Shown here piece after piece: positions 31,312 through 39,795 of a stretch of 64,000 nt of DNA. The stretch lies in assembly GCF_018130165.1 (NCBI RefSeq), contig NZ_JAFCLZ010000011.1:186001-250000 (forward strand), in the 5' to 3' direction. The notes under the pieces were generated by a model, which saw nothing but the letters and a program-made list of their open reading frames with translations, made no database searches and was not told the DNA's origin. Origin of the DNA: Bradyrhizobium sp. JYMT SZCCT0180. GTDB lineage: Bacteria > Pseudomonadota > Alphaproteobacteria > Rhizobiales > Xanthobacteraceae. The translations under genes and the position numbers were made by a program. Within the stretch, counting starts at the first letter, position 1. Each line of letters begins with the position of its first letter.

Positions 31312-33998
31312 GCGGCGGCCCTCCCTTTTAGCGCCGAGATCAAACGGTCGGGCCGGATCGGCAACTCCATCGGCCGGATGCCGGTGGCGTTGTAGATCGC
31401 GTTGGCGACCGCCGGCGACGTCGGCACGGTCGCGACCTCGCCGATGCCGACGCTGCCGCCGAGCACGTGATCGAAACCGGCTTCGTCGAAATGCACGTCG
31501 ATCACGGGCGTGTCGGCGATCCCGGGAATCCGGTAATCCTCCAGCCCGCCGCTCAGCGTATCGCCGGTGCGTCCATCGATCTCGCGCGCTTCATAAAGCG
31601 CATAGCCGATGCCTTGAATGACCGAACCCGCCGCCTGGCTGCGCGCCAGTGCGGGCGCGGCGATCTTGCCGACCGCAATGCCGGTGTGGACGTTGAGGAC
31701 ACGGACATGGCCAAGCCAGGTATCGACTTCGACCTCGATCACCTGCACTGAACTGGGCACGCCGGCGCCGATCACCATGTTGGACATCCAGCGCATCATC
31801 TTGCCGAAGATCCAGCCCAAAATCCCCACCTGCTTCAGCGGCGACTCAACGCCCGGCGCCATCTGCCTGCTGTCCTCCGGCCGCACGCCTGATGCGGTGA
31901 GGTCGGGCGACGCCGCCAGCAATTCGCGCCACGGCGCATTGGAGCCCGGCGCCGGCTTTCGTTTTGCATTTTTTTCGATCGCGGCCTTGAGCTTTTGAAT
32001 CGCGAGCAATGTCGGCGGCACCACCGAGGCGGTGGTGCGGCTGCCGCCCGAGCCCGGGCCTACCAGCAAATTGGAATCGCCGATGTGAACCTCGACCTCA
32101 TGCGGCTCGAGGCCGAATTCGCGCGCCACCGTATTGGCGATCACGGTGCGGCTGCCGGTGCCGATATCCTGGATCGCCGTGCTCGCGATCAGGCGGCCGC
32201 CCTTGACCGACACTTCGACCTTCGAGCCGGGTTGCCAGAGATAAAGCCAGTAGCCGGTGGCGACGCCGACGCCGCGGCGATAGCGGCCGGTCTGCTCGGC
32301 CCGTGACTTCCGGTTGCGCCAGACGTCGAGCCCTTGCGCCCATTCATAAAGCCGCCGCCGGTTGGGATCGGTATCCCAACGTTTGCGCAGCTCGATCGGA
32401 TCGACCTTCATCCGCAGCGCGGCTTCGTCGATCGCCTGCTCCACCGCGAACGCCATCGGCGGTCCGCCGGGGCCGCGAAACGCCGCCCCCGGCGGCAGAT
32501 TGCTGATGACGTCGAAATCGGCGAGCTCCTTGCCTTCCGCCGGATAGATCAGCCGCGCCAGGGTGGCGATGGTGGAATTGATCGCGGCGCCGGTGTCGGC
32601 ATAGGCCGTCACCGACAGCGCTTTCAAGCCGCCTTGCTCGGAGGGCAGCAGCGCGATCTTGACCTCCGACGCCGGGCGATAGCCGGTCACCGAAAGTTCT
32701 TCATGGCGGTCGAAGGCGACGCGGACCGGAGCGTTGGCGGCGCGCGCCAGATCGATCGCGATCGTTGTCTCCGCGCCGAGGCTGGCCTTCGAGCCAAAAC
32801 CGCCGCCGACGTGGTCGGCAATGACGCGGACCTTGTCGTGGTCGAGCTTGTAGCGTTTGGCGATCAGCTCCATCAAATGGAACACGCTCTGCGTCGAGGC
32901 GTGCACGGTGAGGCGGTCGCCTTCGAAATGCGCGACCGTGGCATGCGGCTCCAGGCAGGTATGCGATTGCGTGCCGGTCCGGAATACGCCTTCGACCAGC
33001 AGCGGATTTTTCTCCTGCCGCGCGCCCTCGACCCAGCTCCGCACCAGCTTGGGCTTGAGCGAGAACGCCGCCGACGGTCCGCGGATGTTCGCCTTCCACG
33101 GCGCCGGCGAGCCGCCGCCTTCGGAGACGTTGCCGGCCTTCTTGCGGTCCGCCTTTTCGAACACCACGGGCGCATTGGGCTTGCGGGCTTCATCGAGCCC
33201 GATCACCGAGGGCAGACGTTCGCTGGTTATCCTGATCGCGGCAATCGCCGCCAGCGCGGTCTTGCGATCCCTGGCCGCGACGGCGGCGATGGGCTGGCCG
33301 ACAAAGCGGACGATACGGTCTTCGGCGAGCAACGAGATCGCGGCGCCGACACCCGGCAGCGCCAGCGCGGGCGCGAAATCGAGTTCGCCGATTTTGCCAT
33401 GGGCGATCTCCGAGCGCAGGATGACGCCTTCGAGCTGGCCTTCATGCTTGATATCGACGGTGTATTTTGCAGCACCCGTCACCTTGTCGCGCGCCTCGAC
33501 GCGCGGCGAGACGATGTCGCCGCCGTCGAACTGGCCGCTGCAGGCCGCGGCCACCGCGCTGAAGATGCCGTCATAGGCGCCGCAGCGGCACAGATGCCCC
33601 GACAGGACAGCGCCGATCTCGTCGCGCGAAGGAGTTGCCGTTCCTCGTGTCGCGCGCCAGTGGCCGTGGAACGCCGCGGCCTCGACGATGAAGCCCGGCG
33701 TGCAGAAACCGCATTGCAGCGCGTCGTGCACCATGAACGCCTTCTGCACCGGATGCAGCTTTTCGGCGCCGATGCCCTCGACCGTGGTGACGGTCTTGCC
33801 GGCGGCGGCGCGGGCCGGCATCAGGCAGCTCGCCACCGGCGCACCATCCACCAGCACGGTGCAGGCGCCGCAAACGCCGGCGCCGCAGACGAGCTTGGTG
33901 CCGGTGAGGTCGAGATCGCTTCTGACCACATCGATCAGCATGGCGTCGAGGTCGTCGGGCAGGGGCGCGACACGGCCGTTGATCGTCATCGTACTCAT
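31308..33998 (-). CDS. Fused [2Fe-2S]/molybdopterin subunit of a xanthine-dehydrogenase-family enzyme
   Basis: 896 residues. Residues 1-155 are the small subunit: plant-type [2Fe-2S] cysteines C38, C43, C46, C58 (CGAGVCGACTVLVDG) and second cluster C96, C99, C137, C139 (CGFCTPGF and HLCRCG). Residues 165-896 are the Mo subunit: HVGGGFGSKASLGAE, FRGPGGPPMAFAVEQAIDEA, TAIQDIGTGSRTVIA, and the catalytic Glu in VGIGEVATVPTSP. Most relatives encode these separately. The gene overlaps the TetR gene upstream and the FAD subunit downstream by 4 bp each, forming one operon. The substrate, probably an aldehyde or N-heterocycle, is inferred only from the family. Confidence 0.9.
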   Translation of the reverse strand: MSTMTINGRVAPLPDDLDAMLIDVVRSDLDLTGTKLVCGAGVCGACTVLVDGAPVASCLMPARAAAGKTVTTVEGIGAEKLHPVQKAFMVHDALQCGFCTPGFIVEAAAFHGHWRATRGTATPSRDEIGAVLSGHLCRCGAYDGIFSAVAAACSGQFDGGDIVSPRVEARDKVTGAAKYTVDIKHEGQLEGVILRSEIAHGKIGELDFAPALALPGVGAAISLLAEDRIVRFVGQPIAAVAARDRKTALAAIAAIRITSERLPSVIGLDEARKPNAPVVFEKADRKKAGNVSEGGGSPAPWKANIRGPSAAFSLKPKLVRSWVEGARQEKNPLLVEGVFRTGTQSHTCLEPHATVAHFEGDRLTVHASTQSVFHLMELIAKRYKLDHDKVRVIADHVGGGFGSKASLGAETTIAIDLARAANAPVRVAFDRHEELSVTGYRPASEVKIALLPSEQGGLKALSVTAYADTGAAINSTIATLARLIYPAEGKELADFDVISNLPPGAAFRGPGGPPMAFAVEQAIDEAALRMKVDPIELRKRWDTDPNRRRLYEWAQGLDVWRNRKSRAEQTGRYRRGVGVATGYWLYLWQPGSKVEVSVKGGRLIASTAIQDIGTGSRTVIANTVAREFGLEPHEVEVHIGDSNLLVGPGSGGSRTTASVVPPTLLAIQKLKAAIEKNAKRKPAPGSNAPWRELLAASPDLTASGVRPEDSRQMAPGVESPLKQVGILGWIFGKMMRWMSNMVIGAGVPSSVQVIEVEVDTWLGHVRVLNVHTGIAVGKIAAPALARSQAAGSVIQGIGYALYEAREIDGRTGDTLSGGLEDYRIPGIADTPVIDVHFDEAGFDHVLGGSVGIGEVATVPTSPAVANAIYNATGIRPMELPIRPDRLISALKGRAAA

Positions 33999-34672
33999 CT
34001 GCGATCTCCTGATTTGCGGGCGGTTTTGCTTGCGACAGGTTTTCTTGCAGTTTCTCTTGCAGTGTCCCTTGAACGCGGCTTCGGCGCTGGACTCACGGCG
34101 CCGGCGACCAGCGTGCGCACCATGATGCCGAAATCCCGCAGGAAGGCGTCGGCCGGCTGCATCGCCGGATAGGCTGATTTGGTGCCGTTGAACGCCATCT
34201 CGACGCAGCGCGCGAAGTCGGGCGCGGTCATGCCCTTGATCGCGAGACGCTGCTTGCGGCAGACGCGTTCGATCGTGGACGTCAGCTGCGCGGCATAATG
34301 CGCGGCATATTTCTGGTAGATGTCGCGGGCCTGCAGCAGGTGCTCGGAGAACAGCTCTTCGATATGGGGCGAACCCTCGAGCGGCGCGATCAACTGCCCG
34401 ATCCGCGCGGTGATCTCTGCGATCAGGATGTCGGCGAGACCGCCGCCGGCCTTTTCGGTGGCCTCGCCCGCCGCGATCTCGGCGGCCAGCGCGTTCTCAT
34501 GCAGCCGCTCGATCACGGCGCGGAACAGTTCTTCCCTGGATTTGAAATGATGGTAGAGCGCCTGCCGCGTCAGGCCGGCGGCCTCCGCCGCCTGCTCGAT
34601 CGACGAACGCCGAAACCCCTGCCGGCGGAACACCAGCATGGCGGCATCGAGGATGCGGTCGCGGGGCTTCAT
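33995..34672 (-). CDS. TetR-family regulator
   Basis: 225 residues. The HTH is at about 20-60: RRSSIEQAAEAAGLTRQALY with HHFKSREELF. The helical ligand domain follows and ends with an Arg/Lys-rich tail (KPRSRDTARETARKP). It heads the molybdo-flavoprotein operon, and its start codon is overlapped by an inverted repeat that looks like its own operator. Autoregulation and repression of the downstream dehydrogenase are the likely roles; the inducer would be the substrate. Confidence 0.9.
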   Translation of the reverse strand: MKPRDRILDAAMLVFRRQGFRRSSIEQAAEAAGLTRQALYHHFKSREELFRAVIERLHENALAAEIAAGEATEKAGGGLADILIAEITARIGQLIAPLEGSPHIEELFSEHLLQARDIYQKYAAHYAAQLTSTIERVCRKQRLAIKGMTAPDFARCVEMAFNGTKSAYPAMQPADAFLRDFGIMVRTLVAGAVSPAPKPRSRDTARETARKPVASKTARKSGDRR

Positions 34673-34708
34673 TTGACGAATTTGACAAAATGAGACGAAG
34701 TGTCAAAT
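34671..34708 (-). promoter_or_regulatory. Putative TetR operator
   Basis: TTTGACA (34681-34687) and TGTCAAA (34701-34707) form a perfect inverted repeat with a 13-bp spacer. A further TTTGAC half-site reaches into the TetR start codon. Confidence 0.55.
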
Positions 34709-34795
34709 GACGGATTTGTGTAGGGGCGCGGCTAACTGCCCCACGTCTCGCCGCCGGTCGCGGCGGCCGGGTTCAAGCCCAGTAGCATTTGCGGA

Positions 34796-35278
34796 TTACC
34801 GGCGTCCGAAAATTCCGCCGACTACGCCGCCCACGACACCGCCGATCACGCCAACCGGATTGCTTCCGCCGCGACGACGGGCGCGGCGCTCGTTACCGGA
34901 CTTGTTGTCGCGGGCGCTGGCGTTCGCCGTCGAGACCGACTCGTTCAGGAGTGCCTGATGCTGCAACGTGTTGAGGAAGCCGGTCTTGGGATAGTCGCGC
35001 GCGGCCTGCCAGCGCGTGATGACGGCGCGGGTCCGCGCGTCGAACTTCCCGTTGGCCCTGGTGTCGAAGCCGAGCCGGGTCAGCCGGCGCTGCAGGTCGC
35101 GGCGCTTTCGCTTGTCGAGGCCGATCCGATCCTCGGTTTCCTGGGTTGCTTCGTCGGTGAAGACCGCCTCATCGACGGATGCGGCCTGATCGCGCGTGGT
35201 CGTGCTGGGCCCCGCCTTGGCAGCGTCCGAGCAGACAAGAATTCCCAGGATCGATAATGCAAGGATCAGGACACGCAT
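34796..35278 (-). CDS. Exported peptidoglycan-binding-like protein with glycine zipper
   Basis: 160 residues from the ATG with AAGAGG and a signal peptide (MRVLILALSILGILVCSDAA). The central region about 55-110 resembles a PG_binding_1 helix bundle: DLQRRLTRLGFDTRANGKFD, RTRAVITRWQAARDYPKTGF. The C-terminus is basic then glycine-rich (GVIGGVVGGVVGGIFGRR), reminiscent of membrane-embedded glycine-zipper segments. The frame continues upstream but gives no signal peptide. It carries a TTCGTCGC element 99 bp upstream, as two other exported-protein genes do. Confidence 0.72.
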   Translation of the reverse strand: MRVLILALSILGILVCSDAAKAGPSTTTRDQAASVDEAVFTDEATQETEDRIGLDKRKRRDLQRRLTRLGFDTRANGKFDARTRAVITRWQAARDYPKTGFLNTLQHQALLNESVSTANASARDNKSGNERRARRRGGSNPVGVIGGVVGGVVGGIFGRR

Positions 35279-35376
35279 GGCCTCTTGTTCCCCCGAGTCT
35301 CTCAAATGATTGCGCTTTGAGAGCCTGCGTCGGCGCAAATACGAACCCAGCTTTTGAATCAAAGGTCGATTTTGGT

Positions 35377-35384
35377 TTCGTCGC
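35377..35384 (-). promoter_or_regulatory. TTCGTCGC element
   Basis: A single octamer in the context GGTTTCGTCGCAGG, about 99 bp before the exported gene start. It is the same element, with the same flanks, as upstream of the genes starting at 15560 and 26103. Confidence 0.4.
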
Positions 35385-35489
35385 AGGCAACTTCTGGCGG
35401 GAACACTTGTTCCATGGCGTGCGCGGATTGTTGCACCGCATCGCGCGCAGCCGCGCGGCGGTCAGCGCAAGCAGGCGGCGCCGTCCGCC

Positions 35490-35744
35490 CTAAACGAACT
35501 TGATCCCGATCAGGTCGCCCTTCTTCCAGGCGACCTTGCAGGCCCTGCCCGGGGAGGCCCGGTCGAACTTCAGATGAAAATGCGGCTTGACGAATTGCGG
35601 GTCTTCCACCCGCAATTGCGCACCGCCCTCTGAAATGTCGATGACGGTGCATTGACGCGCGGCAAAACTGCCGTCGATGGTCATCCATGCGGCTTGGTTG
35701 GTTCGCCGGCGCGAGGGCCGGGGCTTTCGACCGAAAATTGCCAT
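35490..35744 (-). CDS. PilZ-domain protein
   Basis: 84 residues from the ATG with GGGAGGA upstream. PilZ features are the N-terminal RRRTNQAAWMTID (an R-rich c-di-GMP-binding start) and ISEGGAQLRVED (the D/NxSxxG-type motif, here DISEGGA). Such proteins bind cyclic di-GMP and alter envelope or motility functions; in this case the partner is unknown. A frame open further upstream runs through a family B repeat and is not convincing. Confidence 0.82.
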   Translation of the reverse strand: MAIFGRKPRPSRRRTNQAAWMTIDGSFAARQCTVIDISEGGAQLRVEDPQFVKPHFHLKFDRASPGRACKVAWKKGDLIGIKFV

Positions 35745-35863
35745 GGCGGATTCCTCCCGCGGGTCAAACGCGGAGAGGGAGCGCCCGGTTGCAGTTGCGG
35801 ACAATTTGAAGGAACGGGAGGCGGAGGCGCCGCTGGAATGCGAAGATGTGTGCCCAACCTCAA

Positions 35864-35969
35864 CTGTCGTCGCTCGCGAAGGCGGGCGATCCAGTATTCC
35901 AGAGACATCAGTGATAGAGCCGAGAAGCCGCGGCGTACTGGATCCCCCGCATGCGCGGGGGATGACAGT
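35864..35969. repeat. Palindromic intergenic repeat, family B
   Basis: GCGATCCAGTATTCCAGAGA and GCGGCGTACTGGATCCCCCG-CATG, ending GGGGGATGACAG. The same core occurs in the element at 1818-1918. It separates the PilZ gene from the TetR gene. Confidence 0.82.
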
Positions 35970-35992
35970 CTTTGTAGGGAGCGACGTCGCCG

Positions 35993-36634
35993 TCAGTCCC
36001 GCTTCGCCCGATACGCCGTCAGAAACACCCGCGTCGCGCTGTCGACGACGGTTGCGATCTGCTCTGGCGACGGTGAGGGCTTGGCCTGGAAGATGAAAGC
36101 CTGAAACAGCGTCGCCTGGCACATCTGCATGAACTGCCAGGCCGCCAGTTCGTAATCGTCGATCGCGAGTTCGCCGAGCCGTCCCCGCGCCTCGAGATAA
36201 GCGGCGAAGCGGTTGACGGTGCGGGCCAGCACATTGTCATAAAATCTGCGGCCGACGTCCGGCATCCGCTCCGCAATCGACATCACGGTGCGGATCGCCG
36301 AGCCGCCGCCGGGCCGACAAAGCACCTGGATGTAGGCCCGGCCGAATTCCGGCAGCGTGATGTCGACGTCGCGGTCGGGATCGAAATTGAATGCGGTCTT
36401 GCCCTGTTCGATCGATTCTTCCTCGACGATGGCTTCGAACAGGCGGTGCTTGTCGGCGAAATAGACGTAGAGCGTTCCCTTGGAGACGCCGGCGGAGCGC
36501 GCGATCTCGCCCATGCTGGCGCCGTCGAACCCGAGATCGAGGAACACCTTTCGCGCGCCGTCGAGGATCTGGCGGCGCTTCGAGGAATCCTCGTCGGCGA
36601 CGACATCAAGCGTATGCGACGTATCTGCAACCAT
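35993..36634 (-). CDS. TetR/AcrR-family regulator of the EmrAB-type pair
   Basis: 213 residues. HTH at about 35-60 (ASMGEIARSAGVSKGTLYVY, then FADKHRLFEAIV). The ligand domain (about 75-205) follows the C-terminal fold typical of AcrR/multidrug regulators. It is divergent from a HlyD/MFS efflux pair; a perfect 21-bp palindrome in the intergenic region is the expected operator. The natural inducer is unknown. Confidence 0.9.
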   Translation of the reverse strand: MVADTSHTLDVVADEDSSKRRQILDGARKVFLDLGFDGASMGEIARSAGVSKGTLYVYFADKHRLFEAIVEEESIEQGKTAFNFDPDRDVDITLPEFGRAYIQVLCRPGGGSAIRTVMSIAERMPDVGRRFYDNVLARTVNRFAAYLEARGRLGELAIDDYELAAWQFMQMCQATLFQAFIFQAKPSPSPEQIATVVDSATRVFLTAYRAKRD

Positions 36635-36718
36635 TGGTTTATCTTCTCGGGAAAGATTTCAACCGGACATATGCACGGGAAGGTGCTTTCGATCTATGGT
36701 CCTTCACGCAAATGTATC

Positions 36719-36739
36719 TTGACCGAACGGTTCGGTCAA
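36719..36739. promoter_or_regulatory. Perfect 21-bp palindromic operator
   Basis: TTGACCGAAC-G-GTTCGGTCAA, ten-bp arms around a single central base, about 80 bp from each start codon. Its shape and place fit binding by the adjacent TetR regulator. Confidence 0.85.
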
Positions 36740-36822
36740 TGTTAATTCTGGGAATGACGATGCCTTCACGGCCGGGTTTCGGCTGCGTCTGCGCCGTGCA
36801 CGAGTAATGGGGAGGCCGGAGT

Positions 36823-38157
36823 ATGGCCGCAGCGAGAGACCAGGCCGCACGCGTCGTTCGGCAACAGCCGGAGGCGTCGGCTCGTCAGGAGCCGGAGGCG
36901 GCAACGGCCGAAGACGAAGCCGCGCGCGACCCCGCCCAGTTGGCGGACCAGCTTCGAACTCACGTTGCGGAAGAAACCAGGCGCCAGCCGGCAACCGCTC
37001 CGGGCGCGCCGGCGACCGACAGGCCGGCCGCACCGCCCGCCGATGCCGCACAACCCGCCGCGCCGAAATCCGGCAAGCGCAAATTCGTGATGATGGGCGT
37101 GTTCGCGTTGCTGGCACTCGCGGCCGTCAGCTACGGCGTCTACTACACGTTCATCGGACGCTTTTACATCTCGACCGACGACGCCTATGTGCGTGCCAAC
37201 AACACCACGCTGGGTGCGCGGGTCGCGGGCCATATCGCTTCGATCATTCCAGCAGACAATTCAATCGTTCGCGCCGGCGACGTCATCTACAGGATCGATG
37301 ACGGCGATTACCGCATCGCCGTGGAAGCCGCGCGCACCAAGATCGCGACCCAGCAGGCCACCATCGACCGTATCGGCCGTCAGGTGGCGGCGATGGAAAG
37401 CGCGGTCGAGCAGGCCAAGGCGCAACTCGTCTCCGCGGAAGCGGCGCTGAAGCGCGCAGGTCTCGACTTCGACCGCCAGCAGGCGCTGAGCACCAAGGGC
37501 TTTGCCTCGCGCGCCACGTTCGAAGTTTCCGAAGCCGGCCGCGATCAGGGTGTCGCGCAGGTAAAATCGGCGCAGGCGGCCTTTGATGCCGCGCGCGACA
37601 ATGTCGAGGTGACCCGGGCGCAGCAGAACGAAGCCCGCGCCCAGCTGGCGGAATTGCAGACCACGCTGGCCAAGGCCGAGCGCGATCTCGCCTTCACCGC
37701 GGTGCGTGCGCCGGTCGACGGCACCTTCTCCAACCGCATCGTCAACACCGGCGACTACATCCAGGCCGGCCAGCGGCTCGGCAATGTGGTGCCGCTCAAC
37801 GACGTCTTCATCGACGCCAATTACAAGGAAACCCAGCTCAAGCGGATCCGCCCCGGCCAGCCCGTGACGATTTCCGTGGATGCCTACGGCCATCGCAAGT
37901 TCGCCGCCGTGGTCGACAGCATCTCGCCCGCGGCGGGCTCGGTGTTCACGCTGCTGCCGCCCGATAACGCCACCGGCAATTTCACCAAGATCGTGCAGCG
38001 GCTGCCGGTGCGGATACGGGTGCCGAAGGATGTCGCGAAGCAAAACCTGCTGCGCGCAGGCATGTCGGTCTACACCACCGTCAACACCCGTGACGGCGCG
38101 GCCGATGCGGACAACGAGGCCGACCTCGACGCGTCGCCGATGCTTCATCCGAAGTAA
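36823..38157 (+). CDS. HlyD/EmrA-type membrane-fusion efflux protein
   Basis: 444 residues. A long disordered acidic/Pro-rich N-terminus (about 1-85) precedes a TM (KFVMMGVFALLALAAVSYGV). Periplasmic part: lipoyl half (FYISTDDAYVRANNTTLGAR), an alpha-hairpin with coiled coil (about 185-290), and the returning lipoyl and beta-barrel region (FTAVRAPVDGTFSNRIVNTG, VFIDANYKETQLKRIRPGQP). It would link the MFS pump to an outer-membrane channel. It is followed by the MFS gene 45 bp downstream in the same operon. The ATG is preceded by GGAG. Confidence 0.92.
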   Translation: MAAARDQAARVVRQQPEASARQEPEAATAEDEAARDPAQLADQLRTHVAEETRRQPATAPGAPATDRPAAPPADAAQPAAPKSGKRKFVMMGVFALLALAAVSYGVYYTFIGRFYISTDDAYVRANNTTLGARVAGHIASIIPADNSIVRAGDVIYRIDDGDYRIAVEAARTKIATQQATIDRIGRQVAAMESAVEQAKAQLVSAEAALKRAGLDFDRQQALSTKGFASRATFEVSEAGRDQGVAQVKSAQAAFDAARDNVEVTRAQQNEARAQLAELQTTLAKAERDLAFTAVRAPVDGTFSNRIVNTGDYIQAGQRLGNVVPLNDVFIDANYKETQLKRIRPGQPVTISVDAYGHRKFAAVVDSISPAAGSVFTLLPPDNATGNFTKIVQRLPVRIRVPKDVAKQNLLRAGMSVYTTVNTRDGAADADNEADLDASPMLHPK

Positions 38158-38202
38158 TTTTTTCAGCGCCGGGGTTAGCCCCGCGCGCGTCCTGAGCAGA
38201 TC

Positions 38203-39795
38203 ATGGCAGACGCCACCACCGCATCGCCGTCGATGATACCAGCCGCAGGCGTGCCGGACGAGCGCATCCCGCCGCGGCGGCTGTTTGCGTTCCTCATCAT
38301 GGTGTTCGGGATGTTCATGTCGATCCTGGACATCCAGATCGTCTCGGCATCGCTGAACGAGATCCAGGCCGGGCTTTCGGCAAGCTCGAGCGAAGTGTCG
38401 TGGGTGCAGACTTCATATCTGATCGCCGAGGTGATCGCGATCCCGCTGTCCGGGTTCCTGTCGCGTGCGCTCGGCACCCGCCTGCTGTTTGCGATCTCCG
38501 CCTCCGGCTTCACCATCGCGAGCTTCTTCTGCGGCTTTGCGTCGACGATCGAGCAGATGATCGTGTGGCGCGCGCTGCAGGGATTTCTCGGCGCCGGCAT
38601 GATCCCCACCGTGTTCGCCTCCGCCTATACGGTGTTTCCGCGCTCGAAATTCTACATCGTCGGTCCGATCATCGGCCTCGTCGCGACGCTGGCGCCGACG
38701 ATTGGTCCCACCGTCGGCGGCTACATCACCGACCTGATGTCGTGGCACTGGCTGTTCTTCATCAACATCATTCCGGGCATCGGCATCACCATCGGTGTGC
38801 TGATCCTGGTCGATTTCGACGAGCCGAACTTCAAGCTGCTCGAACATTTCGACTGGTGGGGCCTGCTGTTCATGGCGGGCTTCCTCGGCTCGCTCGAATA
38901 TGTGCTTGAGGAAGGCCCGCAATATCAGTGGCTGCAGGATACGTCGGTCGCGGCCTGTGCTGCCGTCTGTCTGGTGTCGGGAATCGCGTTTTTCTGGCGC
39001 GTGCTGACAGCGCATGAGCCGATCGTCGACATCCGGACGTTCGGCGACCGCAATTTCGCCATCGGCTGCCTGATCTCGTTCTGCGTCGGCATCGGGCTGT
39101 ATGGCCTGACCTATGTTTATCCGCGTTATCTCGCCGAAGTGCGCGGCTACAGCGCGCTGATGATCGGCGAGACCATGTTCGTCTCCGGGGTCGCCATGTT
39201 CCTCACCGCGCCGATCGTCGGACGGCTGATGACCAAGGTCGACATGCGTTACCTGATCGCCTTCGGGCTATGCAGCTTCGCGCTCGGCTCTTATTTGATG
39301 ACCTGGATCACCCGCGAATATGATTTCTATGAATTGCTGGTTCCGCAGATCCTGCGCGGCGTCGGCATGATGTTCGCGATGGTGCCGACCAACACCATCG
39401 CGCTCGGCACGCTGGCGCCGGAGCGGGTCAAGAACGCCTCCGGCCTGTTCAACCTGACGCGCAATCTCGGCGGCGCGGTGGGGCTCGCGCTGATCAACCA
39501 GGTGCTGAACGAGCGCACCGACCTGCACATCTCCCGCCTGCACGACCGCATGAACTGGGGCAACGCCACAGCCGTGGAGACGCTCAACATGTTCACCCAG
39601 CGCATGCAGGGCATGGGCGACGCCGCGCGGATGGCGATGAAGCAACTATCGCAGATCGTCCACCGCCAGGCTGTCGTGATGGGGTTCGGCGACGCCTTCT
39701 TCATGCTGGCCGTGTTTTATGTCGGCCTCAGCCTTCTGGTCGTGCTGCTGAACAAGCCGCCGGCGCTGGCGGCGGGTGGCGGCCCAGGGCATTAA
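38203..39795 (+). CDS. DHA2-family MFS drug exporter (EmrB-like)
   Basis: 530 residues, 14 predicted TM helices. Signature MFS loops: SLNEIQAGLSASSSEVSWVQ in TM1-TM2, LGTRLLFAISASGF and the antiporter motif C-like segment GPIIGLVATLAPTIGPTVGG near TM5. With the upstream HlyD protein it forms an EmrAB-type tripartite exporter. Regulation is expected from the divergent TetR protein. Substrate is unknown; homologues export hydrophobic toxins, plant phenolics or detergents. Confidence 0.93.
   Translation: MADATTASPSMIPAAGVPDERIPPRRLFAFLIMVFGMFMSILDIQIVSASLNEIQAGLSASSSEVSWVQTSYLIAEVIAIPLSGFLSRALGTRLLFAISASGFTIASFFCGFASTIEQMIVWRALQGFLGAGMIPTVFASAYTVFPRSKFYIVGPIIGLVATLAPTIGPTVGGYITDLMSWHWLFFINIIPGIGITIGVLILVDFDEPNFKLLEHFDWWGLLFMAGFLGSLEYVLEEGPQYQWLQDTSVAACAAVCLVSGIAFFWRVLTAHEPIVDIRTFGDRNFAIGCLISFCVGIGLYGLTYVYPRYLAEVRGYSALMIGETMFVSGVAMFLTAPIVGRLMTKVDMRYLIAFGLCSFALGSYLMTWITREYDFYELLVPQILRGVGMMFAMVPTNTIALGTLAPERVKNASGLFNLTRNLGGAVGLALINQVLNERTDLHISRLHDRMNWGNATAVETLNMFTQRMQGMGDAARMAMKQLSQIVHRQAVVMGFGDAFFMLAVFYVGLSLLVVLLNKPPALAAGGGPGH

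Noticed and set aside
32334..34172. Long plus-strand open frame (612 codons) opposite the molybdenum hydroxylase genes
   Set aside because: It is antisense to a gene with clear Fe-S and Mo motifs, is rich in Arg/His/Asp as expected from a GC-rich shadow frame, and has no ribosome site or family resemblance.
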